Positions 10,150-23,040 are shown, counted from the first letter of the stretch. The stretch: 64,000 bases of DNA from Phytophthora quininea (GCA_011947345.1 JAAVTG010000254.1:150528-214527), one strand, 5' to 3'. Numbers and translations are program-made. Notes: generated by a model not told the origin, from the sequence alone.

Positions 10150-13100
10150 TGGTGGAAGGCTTAGATATTGGCCAATCGTGTAAAATACTGTCGTGGAATG
10201 TGCGCGGAGTAAAAATGGAGGACATTTGTTGATTTCGAAGCACCTCAAGCACTTGTATATTTCGTGTATACAAGAACACGCTTTCGTGACAAGCATCACG
10301 CGCAACGATTTTCATATTTGGCTCACCAATGTTTTGGTGGGCGTGTATTTTTCGGACAAAATGGAGAGTGTCAGCACACGGAATTCCCTTGGGCTGGTGG
10401 TGTGTCGACAATTATTCATGGGTCTTGTCCCGGTGTGAACAAAGCAAAAATTGTTGATGTGGCAACAATACCAAATCGGTACCTGTTAGTAAAAATGCCG
10501 TGGAACAACTCGACCCTCTACGTGCATAATGTATACGCACCAAATGATGTTGTATCGAGAAAGTCTTTGTTCACAAGCCTGAATGTGGATTTCGAGCCAA
10601 ATGCAATCCATATCATTTGTGGAGATTTTAATTTGACGATGGACCCCGAGCTGAATGCTACATCGTCTCATCCTCGCCCAGATGCAAGCCGCAATGCACT
10701 CAGCGGATGGTTGGCTCAGTTAAATGTGCTGGATGCCTGGCGACTTCACCACCCAGATGAACGAATTTATTCAGGCCCGCGGCCCAGACAAAATCGAATC
10801 GACTACATGTTCCTCTCGGAGTCACGATTCTCCGCGTACTATCACAACTATGGGTACGCTGCATGAGAATTTGGTGGCGACCATCAAGCACATTTTGTAG
10901 GCCTCACTTCGTGGCACCACCCAACTGGAAAAGGGTTCTGGAGACTACCTGACTGGTTACTTGACATACCAGAACTACGGGAGGACATCATTGAAGAAGC
11001 AAAGGCATTGCTGCCCGAGTTAAGAGTCTGGAACAATCCTGGGATCGTTTTGAAGACCTGGAAGCAAAAATGAAGCTCTTCCTTAAACGCTGCCAACGTA
11101 CTCTACGAACAGCGACTAACTCTGATCTCATACGAGCCCGAGAGCAACTTGAAGCATGTGCAGCTGCCATAGCAAGAGAAAGCTCTACTGACGACGATGA
11201 AATCAATTATTACTTTGCCAAACAGCGATACGACAAGTGTAGAGATGCGTGCGAAGCGTTTGGAAAGAAAGTGGGTTTCGAACATACTGTTACCGAAGCT
11301 GAGAAAAGCACTAAGTTTTTCTTTCGACCACCGCGATTCGAGCTTCACACCACTCCTTTTCAATCTGTGAATAAGCAGGACGGGACAATATCAAATGATC
11401 CAGCTGAAATTTGCAGCGAATATCAGGAGCACTGGGGTAAAATATTTGGAGACCCACATTATAGGACTGGTGAAACAGACGTGGACATAAACTCTCAACA
11501 ACAGCTCTTAGACAGCATCGACAGGAAACTCACTCAAGACGCAGCAAATTCCCTCGTCAAAGAATTTACAATCGACGAATTTGCGTCAGCCATCACTAAA
11601 ATGCGGCATCATTCGGCGCCTGGCCCGGATGGGTTTACGGTAGCATTTTATCAAGTGGAACCAAAGTTATTTGGCGAGATCCTGATGGAAGTCTTCCGGT
11701 ATCAACTCCGGCGTGGAATTCTACTATCCCACCAACGCCACTCGTCTGTGTGTCTGCTGATCGGAACCTGGAAACTTTCGGCCGATACCTCTTATGCCAG
11801 TAGAGGTAAAAATATTGTCGAAAGCCCTCACAAATCGCCTACGGCCATGGTTATCTAGCTTGGTCCATCCGGATCAAAAAGGATTCATTCCAGGAAGGTC
11901 AATTCATCAACAATCGATGCTAGTACGAGATATGCAGCATTTAATTTCCTCACGAAACCAAAAGGATTGGCGACCTTCTTGGATTTTGCTAAAGCCTATG
12001 GTAGCGTCAACCGCCCATACCTATTCAAGGTGTTGAAGCGTCAAGGCTTTGGACCGCGTTTCCTGTCGTGGATACACTTGCTGTATTTACAGGACCCATT
12101 GCAACCGACAAGAGGAGTGAAGCAAGGGGATCCATTGTCTCCCTTTCTGTTTGCACTGTCGTTAGAACCCCTGGGGAATATTTTGCGTTCTCGTGGAGAC
12201 CTGGGAATCCAAATAGATGGTCAACCGATAACGGATGCCTTCTTCGCGGACGACACAGTTTTGTTTTCGCGCGGTGAGAGACAGCTACAAGCACAGCTTC
12301 AACAGGTCCAACAGGTCCAACGCTACTATGAAGGCTCTGGAGCTAAGCTGAACGAATCCAAGAGTGTAATTGTGAGTCTCAACAACAGGCGAAAAGCTCC
12401 ACAGATCGACCCGCTTAGAACAGTGCAACGAGGCGAAACATTGCGATACCTGGGACTTCCGTTTGGCAATTTTGATACATCAACGATGCTGGCTGAACAA
12501 CTGGACAAAAAGATTGAAAAAGTCTTAGTCTCTGGAGGAAGGGCGCGAACGCTACTAGGACGCCCATTGATAGTTCAAACTGTGATTTTGTCCTTGATCT
12601 GGTATTTTACTACGACAGTGTCAATCCCGCTTCGATTTGTGAGACGGTGGCAAACAATGGTGAACTGATTTGTTCTCTACAACAGGATTAGCCCAGGAGG
12701 AATCATTACAATTCCGAAGGGACTAGGAACCCGACCAAGAGAGGAAGACGGTATCGTTATCCCTGATATTGCAGTGGTTATCTGTCGGCAGAAGTTTTCA
12801 CTTCTGCCGACAGATTATTCAGGCAATTTGTAGTCATGAAATCACCGTGACGAGCTCTGGTACTACCCACTGGTAGGGATGCTGAGCGCACGTTATGGAC
12901 AATTTTCGCGTCGGTGGTCAAGTGATTTTTGTTTCAAGAACCCCTTCACCTCCTGCCTGGAGACAAACAATGCTGCCATTATGGTGGCGCCAAGTTATGC
13001 GCGCCTGGAAGTGTTTAAATTGGCCAAGAAGGAGCGCGTTACACATAAAACGAATGCAGTCCCTGCAGTATGCTCTCTTTAGTCCAATATGGTGGAACAG

Positions 13101-14260
13101 ATCCAAAGAGTTTCAAGTCTGGACCATCAGGGAAGCTCTTGCGGTAACTCAACCGATAGGATATGGCACCATCAAATTTCGGCGGTTGTGCCGACTGCTT
13201 GCGGGAATGAACAAATTCTGTTTGAACGACTTCCTGAATAGCGAACACCGCTGACCATCATCTACTGCATTTTTCGAAGGAATTTGTGTGGAATTGGGAA
13301 GTGAGCTTGGAAACAAGATACGTTACCAAGACATATTTCTGCTGTACCGACAACTGAGCGAAGTCTTCCACCGCGTGCTTCCGAATCCCTCTTCAGGAGA
13401 GCTAGCAGGTGTAACAGTCCCGCCAACTCCACCCTGCTTTGGAATTCTTCTGGATGGAATAGCAGCGGGTGAGAGAACCTGCTTCTTCCCAAGCCTGCGG
13501 ACTCACCACTGGGATGATATTATGCTACAGATACCGTCGTTAGAACGCCATCCTTTACTGAGTTTGGGATGCCCGCAGAGGAACGTCCACCCAGTTCTAT
13601 CGAGACTGGTCTGGTTGCGCCGCTGCATGCTTCCTGCCGTTCATGATGTCATATTTCGGCTTTTCTTTGGAGGACTTACCATGGGATCGCGCCTTGCCTT
13701 TCTGGTAGAATTAAATCCAACCATTTAAAATTGTGTTCGGCCATCGTGCAATGCCATTGAAACGGCGGAACATTGCTTCTATGCCTGTCGAGGTCTCGGG
13801 GCAATGTGGCAGGCCTTATGGTCCCCTTATTAAAGCTTTTGTGGGACCGCTAAGTTGGAAACTACTCTTATTTCCGGAATCAAACGATGCCAGGAGATCA
13901 TGGAGATCGCAATGGAAAACACTATTGCTGTTGTGGCAAGTCCACACAGCGATTGTATTCCATGCTATCTGGCGCCTCCGAAACGATATTGTCTTCCGAG
14001 ATATACAAGTGGACGCTCCAAGTATCGATGGAGTGAAGAACTCGTTCAAGACCCATTGCCAACTCATGTATGACCACTCAAAAGATATCCGGATAAATCG
14101 GAACTCGTTCAAACCTTCCACAGGCTGGAATTTAACGAACCTGCTGCACATGATGGACGATTATCGGGAAACAACCGCGTCTGGATTCCACACGAATGAG
14201 CCGCTGGCTGATCGTGATGTGATTCCTTATAGTTTAGCCACTTACGAGAAATTCACATAA
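10149..14260 (+). pseudogene. LINE D ORF2: endonuclease, RT, zinc-binding C-terminus (broken)
   Basis: ORF2 starts in the TAATG overlap at 10149. The endonuclease core is at 10264-10866 (ICGDFNLTMDPE, RQNRIDYMFLSES), followed by a linker (11070-11640) and RT. The RT has HSAPGPDGFT, DQKGFIPGRS, LDFAKAYGSVN, KQGDPLSPFLFALSLEPL and a FADDTVLF catalytic block near 12245. The C-terminus is in frames at 13288-13728 and 13733-14260 and carries the HxxC-type zinc-binding region. At least four frame breaks and a TGA at 10864 prevent translation. No RNase H domain is present. Confidence 0.85.
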
Positions 14261-14388
14261 CTAGGTAATCAAATTCTATTCTACTCTCTCTAGTTGAAAT
14301 GATTTGATTAACTAGTTAGCGGGTTCTCTCGTCTGGAAGGTGTAGCTTAGACAATCTATCTGATCAAGAATCCATTCGCAGAATTCAG

Positions 14389-17300
14389 CTAAACTCGCGG
14401 GATCCAAATACTCTGCGGTCGTTCTAGAAGAATGTCCTTCGGAGGATCAAACCCCAATTGCCGGACTAGTTCTGCAATCGCTGAGGAATCGCAATGAAGA
14501 TCCGTCGCATGCTGGTAAATGAATTGGTAGTGCATCTTAAAGGAACTTTGCAGATTAGCAACGTTAGGCATTTCTGCCTTCGTCTCACGGAAATGAATGT
14601 CGTTTCGCAATCTCCATGTGGCGTGGAAAACAATAGCAGTTTGCACTTTCCAAAGAAGCAGCAATTCTTTTGCTTCTCTCTCCATCTTGTGTGGATGTTT
14701 TGTAGCTTTGGAAAAAGCAACAGCCGCCAGCGTAGAGATGGTCGAAGACTGATGACCACGGAGCCCACAATTGGCGCCACATTTCTTCAAGGCTGGGCAC
14801 GTATAAGAGCGGTGCTCAACCGTTTCGATAGCTTGACACGTAGGACGAACACCTTGTTGAATATTTGGGTCCAGTGATCTTAGGAAGTAAAGCCGCGAGC
14901 CCACAGTCAAATCACCAAAGTACAGGCGCAGCATTATGTCATGGACCACAGGTAGGAGAAACCCACGAAGTGATAGGAAGCTCGACAATGTTTGACGAAC
15001 GCGTTGTCTAGGGCACCCAAAACCTTCCATCGGATGATGATCCATATCTGGTGTTTTTGAAGGAGTTTTGTCCAATCTTGAAGTCGCAAGTATGGGAAGA
15101 AGCGCGCCTTTGGCTCAGTTGGAACCAATCCATTAACTTTCACTCCAAATACTGGTGGTGTGTTTGAAATTGCCACAACTCGAATACCCCCAGCTTCAGG
15201 ATCCGGTAGAACACGATAAAAAACTTGCGTCAACTGATGATAAAGCCGAAATATATCATGCAGAACAATTTGAGATCCACGGGTAGGATGAAGCGCTGAA
15301 CATACTTTAGTGAAAAAGTAGTGGACGACGGCCAACAGCGATTACCATCCAGGAAGTCTGCAAAACACCAAAATGGGTGTTCTGCAAGTGTGCGGCATAA
15401 ATTGCGAAATTTTATGGATCCTGCGCCAAGAGGCTTCGAGAATCTGGTGGCTCCGCGAGCGTACAAAAGGTGAAACGCTGGTACCTTGTTCCACCATATC
15501 GGGCTAGATAGCACGAACTGCAACGTACTGGTTCTACTTTGGTGTAAAGACGTTCGACTTGGCCATTGAATACGGTTCCACTCCTTCAAAACATGCCGCC
15601 ACCACAAGGGGAGCATTGTAGTCCTCCATCCTGCTGGCTTCGGAGGTTCTTGGAGCAGAAAATCACCCGAAGCAGGTCGCGCGAATTTGCCATATCGTCG
15701 TTGGAGCATTGCCAACAGTGGACGATACCATACATCATCATCTCTAGGAGTAGCAGCGCTAATCGTAGCTACAATTTTCTGCAGAAGTTGGAAGTGCTGA
15801 CGCTGGATAATCATCTTCACGACAGGAACCCCAATACCATCCGCTTCCCGGGTCGTGCAGCTAATCCTTTCTTAACAATACTTATTCCTGCTTTCCCAAC
15901 GCTCACTCGGTTGTACAGTACATATCGATTAACAATTCCTTGCCAGCGATTTATAAACCGAGTTGGAATCGTCACGGTGGCTGTAAAATACCAGAGTAGT
16001 GATAAAATCTCTGCTTGTGCAATCAGTCTTCGCCCAAGCAGGGTTCTTGCTCTACCTTGCCAAAGCTTCAACCGTGTTATCAACTTTTTGTCCAGTTGAT
16101 TCGCAAGCACTGTGGAGATATCAAAATTGCCGAATGGAATACCGAGATAACGCGTTGTTTCACCGCGTACCAGAGTGCGTAGTGGTTCAATGGTCGGTGC
16201 TGAGTACCTGTTGTTAAGACTCATTATCACGCTTTTAGCTTGGTTCAGTTGGGCCCCAGAGCCTGCGCAATACGTCTCCACAAGTTGGAGTTGTTCTTTT
16301 AGCTGACGTTTTCCTTTTGCGAATAACACTGTGTCATCAGCGAAGAAGGCTACTGGTATGCATAAATCTTGATCTACGCGAACTCCTAGGTTCCGATGTG
16401 CTCGTAAGAGATTGCCAAGCGGTTCCAGGGAGAGAGCGAATAGATACGGGGATAATGGATCACCCTGCTTAACTCCTCGACCAGGTGTCAAGGAGTCTTG
16501 AGCCCATCCATTTATCATGAGCGAGCACTCAGATTCTGTGTACATCAGCTTGATCCATGACAGGAAGCGCGCTCCAAAACCTTGGCGTTCAAGTACACGG
16601 AAAAGATATTGGCGATTCACTCTGTCGTAGGCTTTAGCAAAATCCAAAAATGTTGCTAGTCCTTTGTGGTTTTGAGATGTCATCAAATACTGGAGATCGC
16701 GAACAAACATTACTTGCTGATCTATTCGCCGCCCTGGTATAAAACCTTTTTGGTCAGGATGTACCAGCTTTGTCATCAACGGGCGGAGGCGATTTACAAG
16801 TACTCGCGACAAAATCTTGACTTCTACAGGCATTAATGTTATGGGGCGAAAGTTTCCAGGATCCGATCGTTCCCCTTTTTAAAGAGCAGTGCCACCGACG
16901 AGTACCGTTGGTGGGGCAACAGAATCCCGCGTTCTGCTTGGTATCGGAAAACTTCCAAGAGAATTGCACCGAATAAATCTGGATCGAGACGAAAAAATCA
17001 CTTGTAAATCCATCTGGCCCGGGGGCCGAGTGCGACTTCAACTTCTTGATAGCCTTCGCAAATTCTTCAGCAGTTAGATCTTCATCAAGTTCATCGGCTA
17101 CCTCAGAGTTTAGTCGCCTATCAATTGTATCGAGGAGTATGTTTTGAGACTCCATATCAATGCTACCATCATTGGCTTCAGTCTATACTCGAGAGTCACC
17201 AAAAATTCTGGCCCAGTGCTCGTTAAATCCATGGCAAATATCGACTGGGTCAGTAGATAGCGTTCCGTCTGCTTTTCGAATAGATCGAAATGGGGTATTG

Positions 17301-18492
17301 CGTAGTTCGTATCGAGGAGGCCTGAAGAAAAACTTGGTACTTTTTTCTGCAGCAGTGACTGTTTGCTCAAACCCGTGACTAGCTCCAAAGCTCGCCCAAT
17401 CTTTGCGGGCGTCTTGATACCTTTGTTTCGCAAAGTAATAATCGATTTCATCCTGTTCATTGGAACCTTCCTTCGCCACCACAGCAGCACATTCTTCCAG
17501 TTGCTCCCGGGCAAGCTTGATGTCAGCATTGCGTGTGGACCGTAAACTTCGCTGACAGCGTTTTAGGTACAGTTTTATCTTCTTTTCCAAGACTTCCACA
17601 CTATTCCTGGGTTGTGAGAAGCTTGAAGAACAGGTAGTAAGTCTTTTGCTTCATTCACGATGTCTGTTTGAAGTTGTGGGATTTGAAGTAGCCAATCTGG
17701 TAATCGCCAAAACCCAGTCCCAGTTGGATGATGCCACGACGTTAACTCGACGTGGTGGGCTAGATGATCACCTCCCAGTTCCCATGCAGAGTAGCCCGAG
17801 TTATGGTAGCATTCAGACTGTAAATTATCGGATAAAAACGCATAATCAATTTGGTTCTTTCTTGGCCTCAGTCCGGAGTACACTTTCGCGTTTGGGTGGT
17901 GCAGCCGCCACACATCGATGGCGTCAATCTCTGCCAGCCACAACTGTAGCGCCCTCCGACTCGGATCTGGCCTTGGGTTTGAAGCCGTGGCATCTAGCTC
18001 AGGATTCAATGCTAAATTGAAGTCCCCACAAACAATATGAAAAGCGTTTTCTTCAAACTCCACGGGCAGCTTTTCAAAAGCTTAACACGCTCTGTAGCAT
18101 CATTGGGAGCATAGATATTATGGATGTAGCATATTTTGCTTCCCCACTCGAGACGTACCAAGAGGTAACGATTTGGAACTGTAGCCTGCGTCACCACCTC
18201 TGCATTTCCAAGAGCTGGACACGATCCATGAATAATTGTTGCAACACCCCCACTTCTCGGATATGTTGTTTGTCGACATAATCCGTTCTTGTCAGAAAAA
18301 ATACACAACCTCCAAAACTTTGCCGAACCAAATACATAAACCTGTGAGCATGCTGCTCATCTTTAAATCGAGTTTCTTGGATACATGAAAAGCAAAAATA
18401 TTTGAGGTGCGCTGAAATCAACGGGTAACCCCGCCTTTGACTCCACGCACATTCCACGACAGTATCTTACATGATTGACCGACATCCATTTC
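14389..18492 (-). pseudogene. LINE E ORF2: endonuclease, RT, zinc-binding C-terminus (broken)
   Basis: The ATG is at about 18492, ten bases after the ORF1 stop. The endonuclease lies at 18457-17575 in three frames (CGDFNLALNPEL, KNQIDYAFLSDNL, GGDHLAHHVEL). RT is intact over 16833-15817: DQKGFIPGRRIDQQ, FLDFAKAYDRVN, VKQGDPLSPYLFAL and FADDTVLFAKG give the full catalytic set. The zinc-binding C-terminus ends with a TAG at 14389. Frameshifts near 18060, 17590, 17150, 16830, 15820 and 15080 make it non-functional. It lacks an RNase H domain. Confidence 0.87.
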
Positions 18493-18502
18493 GCACAGTG
18501 TC

Positions 18503-20613
18503 CTAATTGGATGTATCCACCTCCATTGAGGCCACGGGCGATGACGAAGTCAGCAAGGTAGTAGATAGAACGGGGAGATCGTGCTGAGATAGCGTACTCT
18601 CACGGAGGGCCACAAGGCCTTTCAACAGCGCACTACCAGGAGCAGCTGTGGCAATTGCGGTCAGTACCATCTTTCCTAGCACAGACCTCAGCAGTTGCAA
18701 CAGCGACCAATCTGAGAGAAGTTTCACTTCTGTGTGTGGCAGACCAGCATCCGCATCTTCCACAAGGTATTGCAGCCAACTTTGCTGAGTAAAAATTGAT
18801 GGGCACATACTAAGCGCAAGCAGCTCAAATATACTGAGCCAGCGTAGCATATTCCACGCGTGTTGGTCCTTCGTCGGGAGGTGGTCAAACACAGCCTTTA
18901 GGTACGACGTGTACTGGTCACGGGAGTTACCCATGGGCAAGTTGAGGCTGGTTATACGATCATGGAATGTTCTGATATCGTCGTCGTCCATATCCTCGGC
19001 TGCCAAAACGCGATTCCACACGTGAATATCTGCTAGTTCCAATATTTGTTGTCCTCCTGCGATGATGTCCTCCAAGAATGTCTTAGTCCATGCCAATGGA
19101 AATGTGCACACTGACTTAACAACTTGGTCCATATTCTTGGACCCACTTAACAACGTTTGAGTTGTTTGGTGGTGCTGCGCATTGTTTGCAACACAATCAT
19201 TTTGCGTCATGAGTAGGGCTTCTTGTTCCGACAGGAGCAAGGCTTCTTCCAAAGTGATGTCGTCTGGTGCACTTTGGTCGTGCTCAGTGGCTCGTTTCTT
19301 CGTTGGAGCAGGCGTCGCCTGTTTACCACGGTTCATACGCTTCAAGTGCGGTATTATCACTACTCCCGTGGGCGCTCCTTGACTTGTCTGGGGTTGTATC
19401 AGCTCAAAGCCACAATCCGGCGTTTCGAGGGCAGTAAAAGGATTTTCATGGGCGAAGGAAGGCTCCGCACGCTTGAAACCAGTTTCAAGTTGTTTTGACA
19501 TATCAATGTCGAAGTTGGAGTCTCCATGGGTAGTCCAGTTTGGACTTGAAGGCTCATCAGCACTAACAGTGCCTGGGAGTGCGTTAGACGGATTAGGTTC
19601 CTGCGGTTCCTGCGACAGGATTGCTTGGCTATGGTTGGGATCAGAAGACATGAGTTCATCACCTAGTTCATAGTCCAATTCCGCTGACGCGCACGCCGCG
19701 TCAGGTGCACCAGCGGCAGAGTTTACTTGCGCCGTAATGAGGGCAGTGCTGGTTGCAGGGATACCGGGTTCTTTTTCCTTCCTGGGCTTGCCGTTTCCAG
19801 CAGGTTGAATTCGTTCGTTGCCAAATGGTAGCACCACAGCGTATCGAGACTGACGGTACATCGTAGCTCTGGTTGGTGGCTCCATCGAGTGTTTGCCTCT
19901 TGCTACGTAGAAGTTTCGCCCGTATACAAGTTGATGGGCGACGTGGTGATGTACCATAAGGCACTGGGGTGGATCAATCGATCCAAAGTAGTAACGCCAC
20001 GTTGGTGTCGTAACTTGAGCTTCCATATTCACATCTCGAGGGGTCAAAAACAGTGGACGCACTCCCATGGCACACAGTGCCAAGAACAACGCATTCGCCT
20101 CCTTCGTCGAGTGAATGCCAGAAACATCCATAAAAAACTTGTTCATCAGCAGTGACTGTCGCTTGATCTTGAATTTCCTGCCAAGCAGATTTACGTCCTG
20201 TCCAGCCAGCCTCGACGCATCCTCTGCCGTGCGGACATGAACTAGGACTCCACCCGATGGGATCTTCTCCAGCATCGCGACGCCATGGTGCGAGAGCACC
20301 TCTTTGACCACCGCATTGCCGTGGTCCTGCAGGAAGGCCTTCAGTATGACCGGCACTGCAGTGTTAGAGCAGTACGAACCAGTGCTGATGACTACAGCAT
20401 GGCTGGTTGCTGCAGGAGTGAACGCACGCTGTTGCGTCACTACCGCCAGGTACTCTTCTGGCGACGTGTCATCTCGCTCGTAGGCCTCGGCCAGTATCGC
20501 TGCTGCTTCGTCCGAAACAGGGGCTCGGTCAACACAGTCGTCGCTGTGCGGCGGATCCGCGAGTACTCTTGCGCACGTAGATGATCGGCCATTGAGGTGG
20601 CCATCTCTTCCAT
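18503..20613 (-). pseudogene. LINE E ORF1 (near-complete, one N-terminal frameshift)
   Basis: An ATG at 20613 (MEEMATSMADHLRAQEY) starts the protein. A one-base shift near 20515, at the same site as in copy C, separates it from the long frame of about 645 residues ending with a TAG at 18503. The long frame has a conserved block (GRKFKIKRQSLLMNKFFMD, LTPRDVNMEAQVTTPTW) shared by C and D, an acidic low-complexity middle, and a conserved C-terminal helical region (SGSKNMDQVVKSV). I do not recognise a named domain. It is inferred to be the nucleic-acid-binding ORF1 protein. Confidence 0.82.
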
Positions 20614-20682
20614 ATTCAGTTTGTTCCGCAGAAAGAAAGGGTTAGGGCTCGATGTGAGCGGTATCCTTCCAAACGAGGAATC

Positions 20683-21574
20683 ACATCGACTGACATTAGC
20701 TAAGCTGACAACTACACAGGGAAAAAGGGTAGAATTTGAACGCGAATCCGCTCGTGTCATGGAAGTTGATGCAAAAACGACTGATGCAGCTCTTCCAGTC
20801 GTGCGAGCGATGCAGGAGGTCCCAATACAGCATAACGAGACGCTCTCGTCTCGGTGATGATACCATTTCTAACAGCGAACACGAGCAGCTTACGCTCGAA
20901 AAGGCCACAGTGTTTTTGTCCGGACAACTATTAGGACAGTCACAGCCCCAATAGACCGTGGACGGGGGTCTATTCTTCCGAGAGGGCAGGTCCGTACTTC
21001 CAACACTAAAGACGAAAATGGTGAGTTTCACTCGATACGGGCACGCTTTCCTGTAGCGCCATTTACGGATGCTATTGTATGCAGGCATGCTTCATCTATC
21101 GATCCAACCACTGTACTCTGCTCAAAACTGCGTCATTTTCCACTCACTGTCCGTACACCTCCTCTGTGTTCGAATTGGAGGCGACAACCGTCCGCTGTGC
21201 GTGTATTGGCGACAACGTGAAGATGTTGACGGGCACAATGAAAGCGATCGCCGTTGGGTTGAATGTGTAAAGACTCCAAACAGTGCTACGACCAGCGCGC
21301 CCGTATTCACGATGGGGAAACCCTCGGCGGGCACACTGGCAGCGGCGAATGAACACCAGTGACAGCAAGGCGGGTCTGTGACGCGTCTGGCTGGGTTGCC
21401 GTCAGCTCCAGTATCAGCAGTCCGCAAAAGACAACCTTGCTGTTATCGCCAGATGAACTGATCCACCGCCGCAGTGGGTTGCATTGTAGAGATGATATTC
21501 GAACCAAGCCATTAATACGTAAAAAAAAAAAAATTGACACGAACTCCTAGTTTAGTTTTGTCTTCTTACCTACG
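20683..21574. other. Unassigned sequence
   Basis: I found no recognisable protein or repeat family here. A run of 13 A bases at 21521-21533 is isolated. Open frames are short and overlap on both strands. Confidence 0.4.
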
Positions 21575-22275
21575 TCAATTTGTTTTTGCCTGCGACGACT
21601 CATGAGCTACTACGCTAATATGCGTACGTGCCGTCTGGGTTTCACTGCGGGGCACAACGGGTACTGACGTGTCGAACGATCCTCCTGAAACAGGCTGTAA
21701 TGGAGAGGCAAGAGCTCTGGTTATTGCTTCCAGCGATGAGGAAATGGCACGAGGCTGAGGTGTGCTGTTAACATCGCGTTGTTGCGCATCGGGTGTCGGT
21801 ATGGTCTGAATGACCACGTAAATGGTCTGAGAAGCCTGACTAGCAGGCATTGACAACGAGACACTCCGCGAATCCCCATCGCTTTGCGCTTCGTCAGTCT
21901 GGTGCTCAACCCCTGTGCGTGTACAGTTTATTGTGGATTGGTTAGCGCTGAGTAACACTTTGCCCCAGCAGCAAAATACTACTCACCTGACCCGAGTGCT
22001 GATGCAATAGCACCTTGAAGTTTTGTTCCGTGTCATCTGTCGCGCAATTCAACAGGTGGCGCTGGAGAAGCCTTGGAAGTCCGCATAGCGTTCACACGCT
22101 TATAGCGAGCTCGCTGCATTGCGTTTTGGCGCTCACGGTGAAATTCACAAAGCCAGTGGTGCTCGCCGTTGGGCTTGATCGCTCTTTCGTTCTCGCATCT
22201 TCCCGGATATTGACACTGCAGCTCCTTCAGCTGACGCTGGTGACGTCGGTGCCTTCTCTGGCGCTCTCGCTTCAT
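21575..22275 (-). CDS. Hypothetical basic Cys/His-motif protein, probably two exons
   Basis: A minus-strand frame at 22275-22033 starts MKRERQRRHRRHQRQLK and has a compact motif: CQYPGRC, then NGEHHWLCEFHRERQN and a basic tail. I associate this C...C...H...C..H arrangement with recurrent small domains of unknown function in oomycete hypothetical proteins; zinc or DNA binding is inference. A good 74 bp intron (GTGAGT at 21986-21981, AG at 21914-21913) leads to a Ser/Thr-rich frame ending at 21575. A one-base shift near 22035 is needed to connect the frames, so the model may be wrong or the gene decayed. Confidence 0.4.
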
Positions 22276-23040
22276 TGGGAACGCCCGACCGACCTGATTC
22301 CTGCACGCGCATACACGTTTAAGTTGCCACCAACATGGTTAGCGGTGAGCAAACGCCTTGCACTGGCCAAGCGACAACGAACGTCGTACAGGCCGGAGTA
22401 GTGCGTCGAGATTGCTGCTAAGAAAAGGGAGCGAGTTCAGGAGTTCTTTGGAGGAATGCATACCTTGAAGCTCATCACGCTTGCAAAACATGCTTTTTGG
22501 GGGCGTCGTTGGAAACTGCAATTTTGCATATTTCAAGTCGCCCCCTAGCAACCGTGGGCGACCAGCCAATGAGGATGCTGCCATACTAGTTGTAGTGATT
22601 ATTTTTAGCATTGACCTCACTTTGACTTGCAGGTTGTATGGTGACAGCTGTAACCGGCCGTCGTGCACCAAAATCGATGTGTACACTCCCAACGAAAGTG
22701 TCTTGGAAAGGTAGCGCCGTTGTCAACGGTATTTTTGTCCTGAACCTATCGCACGTCATTGATCGGCTGCGTTAGAAAACGCCCGTGAAGAGTAGCCACC
22801 TTGGTCGTTTAGCAAAGATTTTGTATGTTTGTCGACACTTGATCGAAGGTCCCGCTACTTTTCTATTCGTTACGAAAGCGTTTCGATGGAGACTTTCTAT
22901 TCCGCGAGTAGGTGGCGCTTGTCGCCAATCAGCACCTCTGCCGGTACCACCAGTTAGAAACAGGCTGGTACATCTGTCAACACTTGCTTCCAGTATGGTT
23001 GATATAGCCATCTTTTAGAAATATAGACATCACCCAATAA
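22276..23040. other. Unassigned sequence upstream of the Cys/His-motif gene
   Basis: A minus-strand frame at 22339-22692 could be an upstream exon, since sequence between it and 22275 ends in a CAG near 22305, but it has no recognisable domain. Nothing else was identified. Confidence 0.3.

Larger units (their letters stand above)
8022..14294 (+). mobile_element. LINE D: full-length copy inserted in LINE C
   Basis: The 5' end at 8022 is the same GATTTCTCGTTTGGAAGG terminus. The element continues through ORF1, ORF2 and a 3' tail with ACGAGAAATTCACATAACTAG near 14244, then meets the 3' tail of copy E at about 14294. At about 6.3 kb it has the size of E, so it is essentially full length, though each ORF carries inactivating changes. 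Confidence 0.85.
14295..20682 (-). mobile_element. LINE E: full-length copy, tail to tail with D
   Basis: On the minus strand the element starts at 20682 (GATTCCTCGTTTGGAAGG) and ends at about 14295 after the 3' tail (GGTTCTCTCGTCTGGAAGG inverted motif at 14322-14340). Its 3' part is nearly identical to B. It has the longest ORF1 of the family in the window, but ORF2 is broken. No target duplication was found: its 3' flank is LINE D. Confidence 0.88.

Noticed and set aside
21521..21533. Poly-A run as a LINE tail
   Set aside because: No LINE coding sequence or target duplication next to it.
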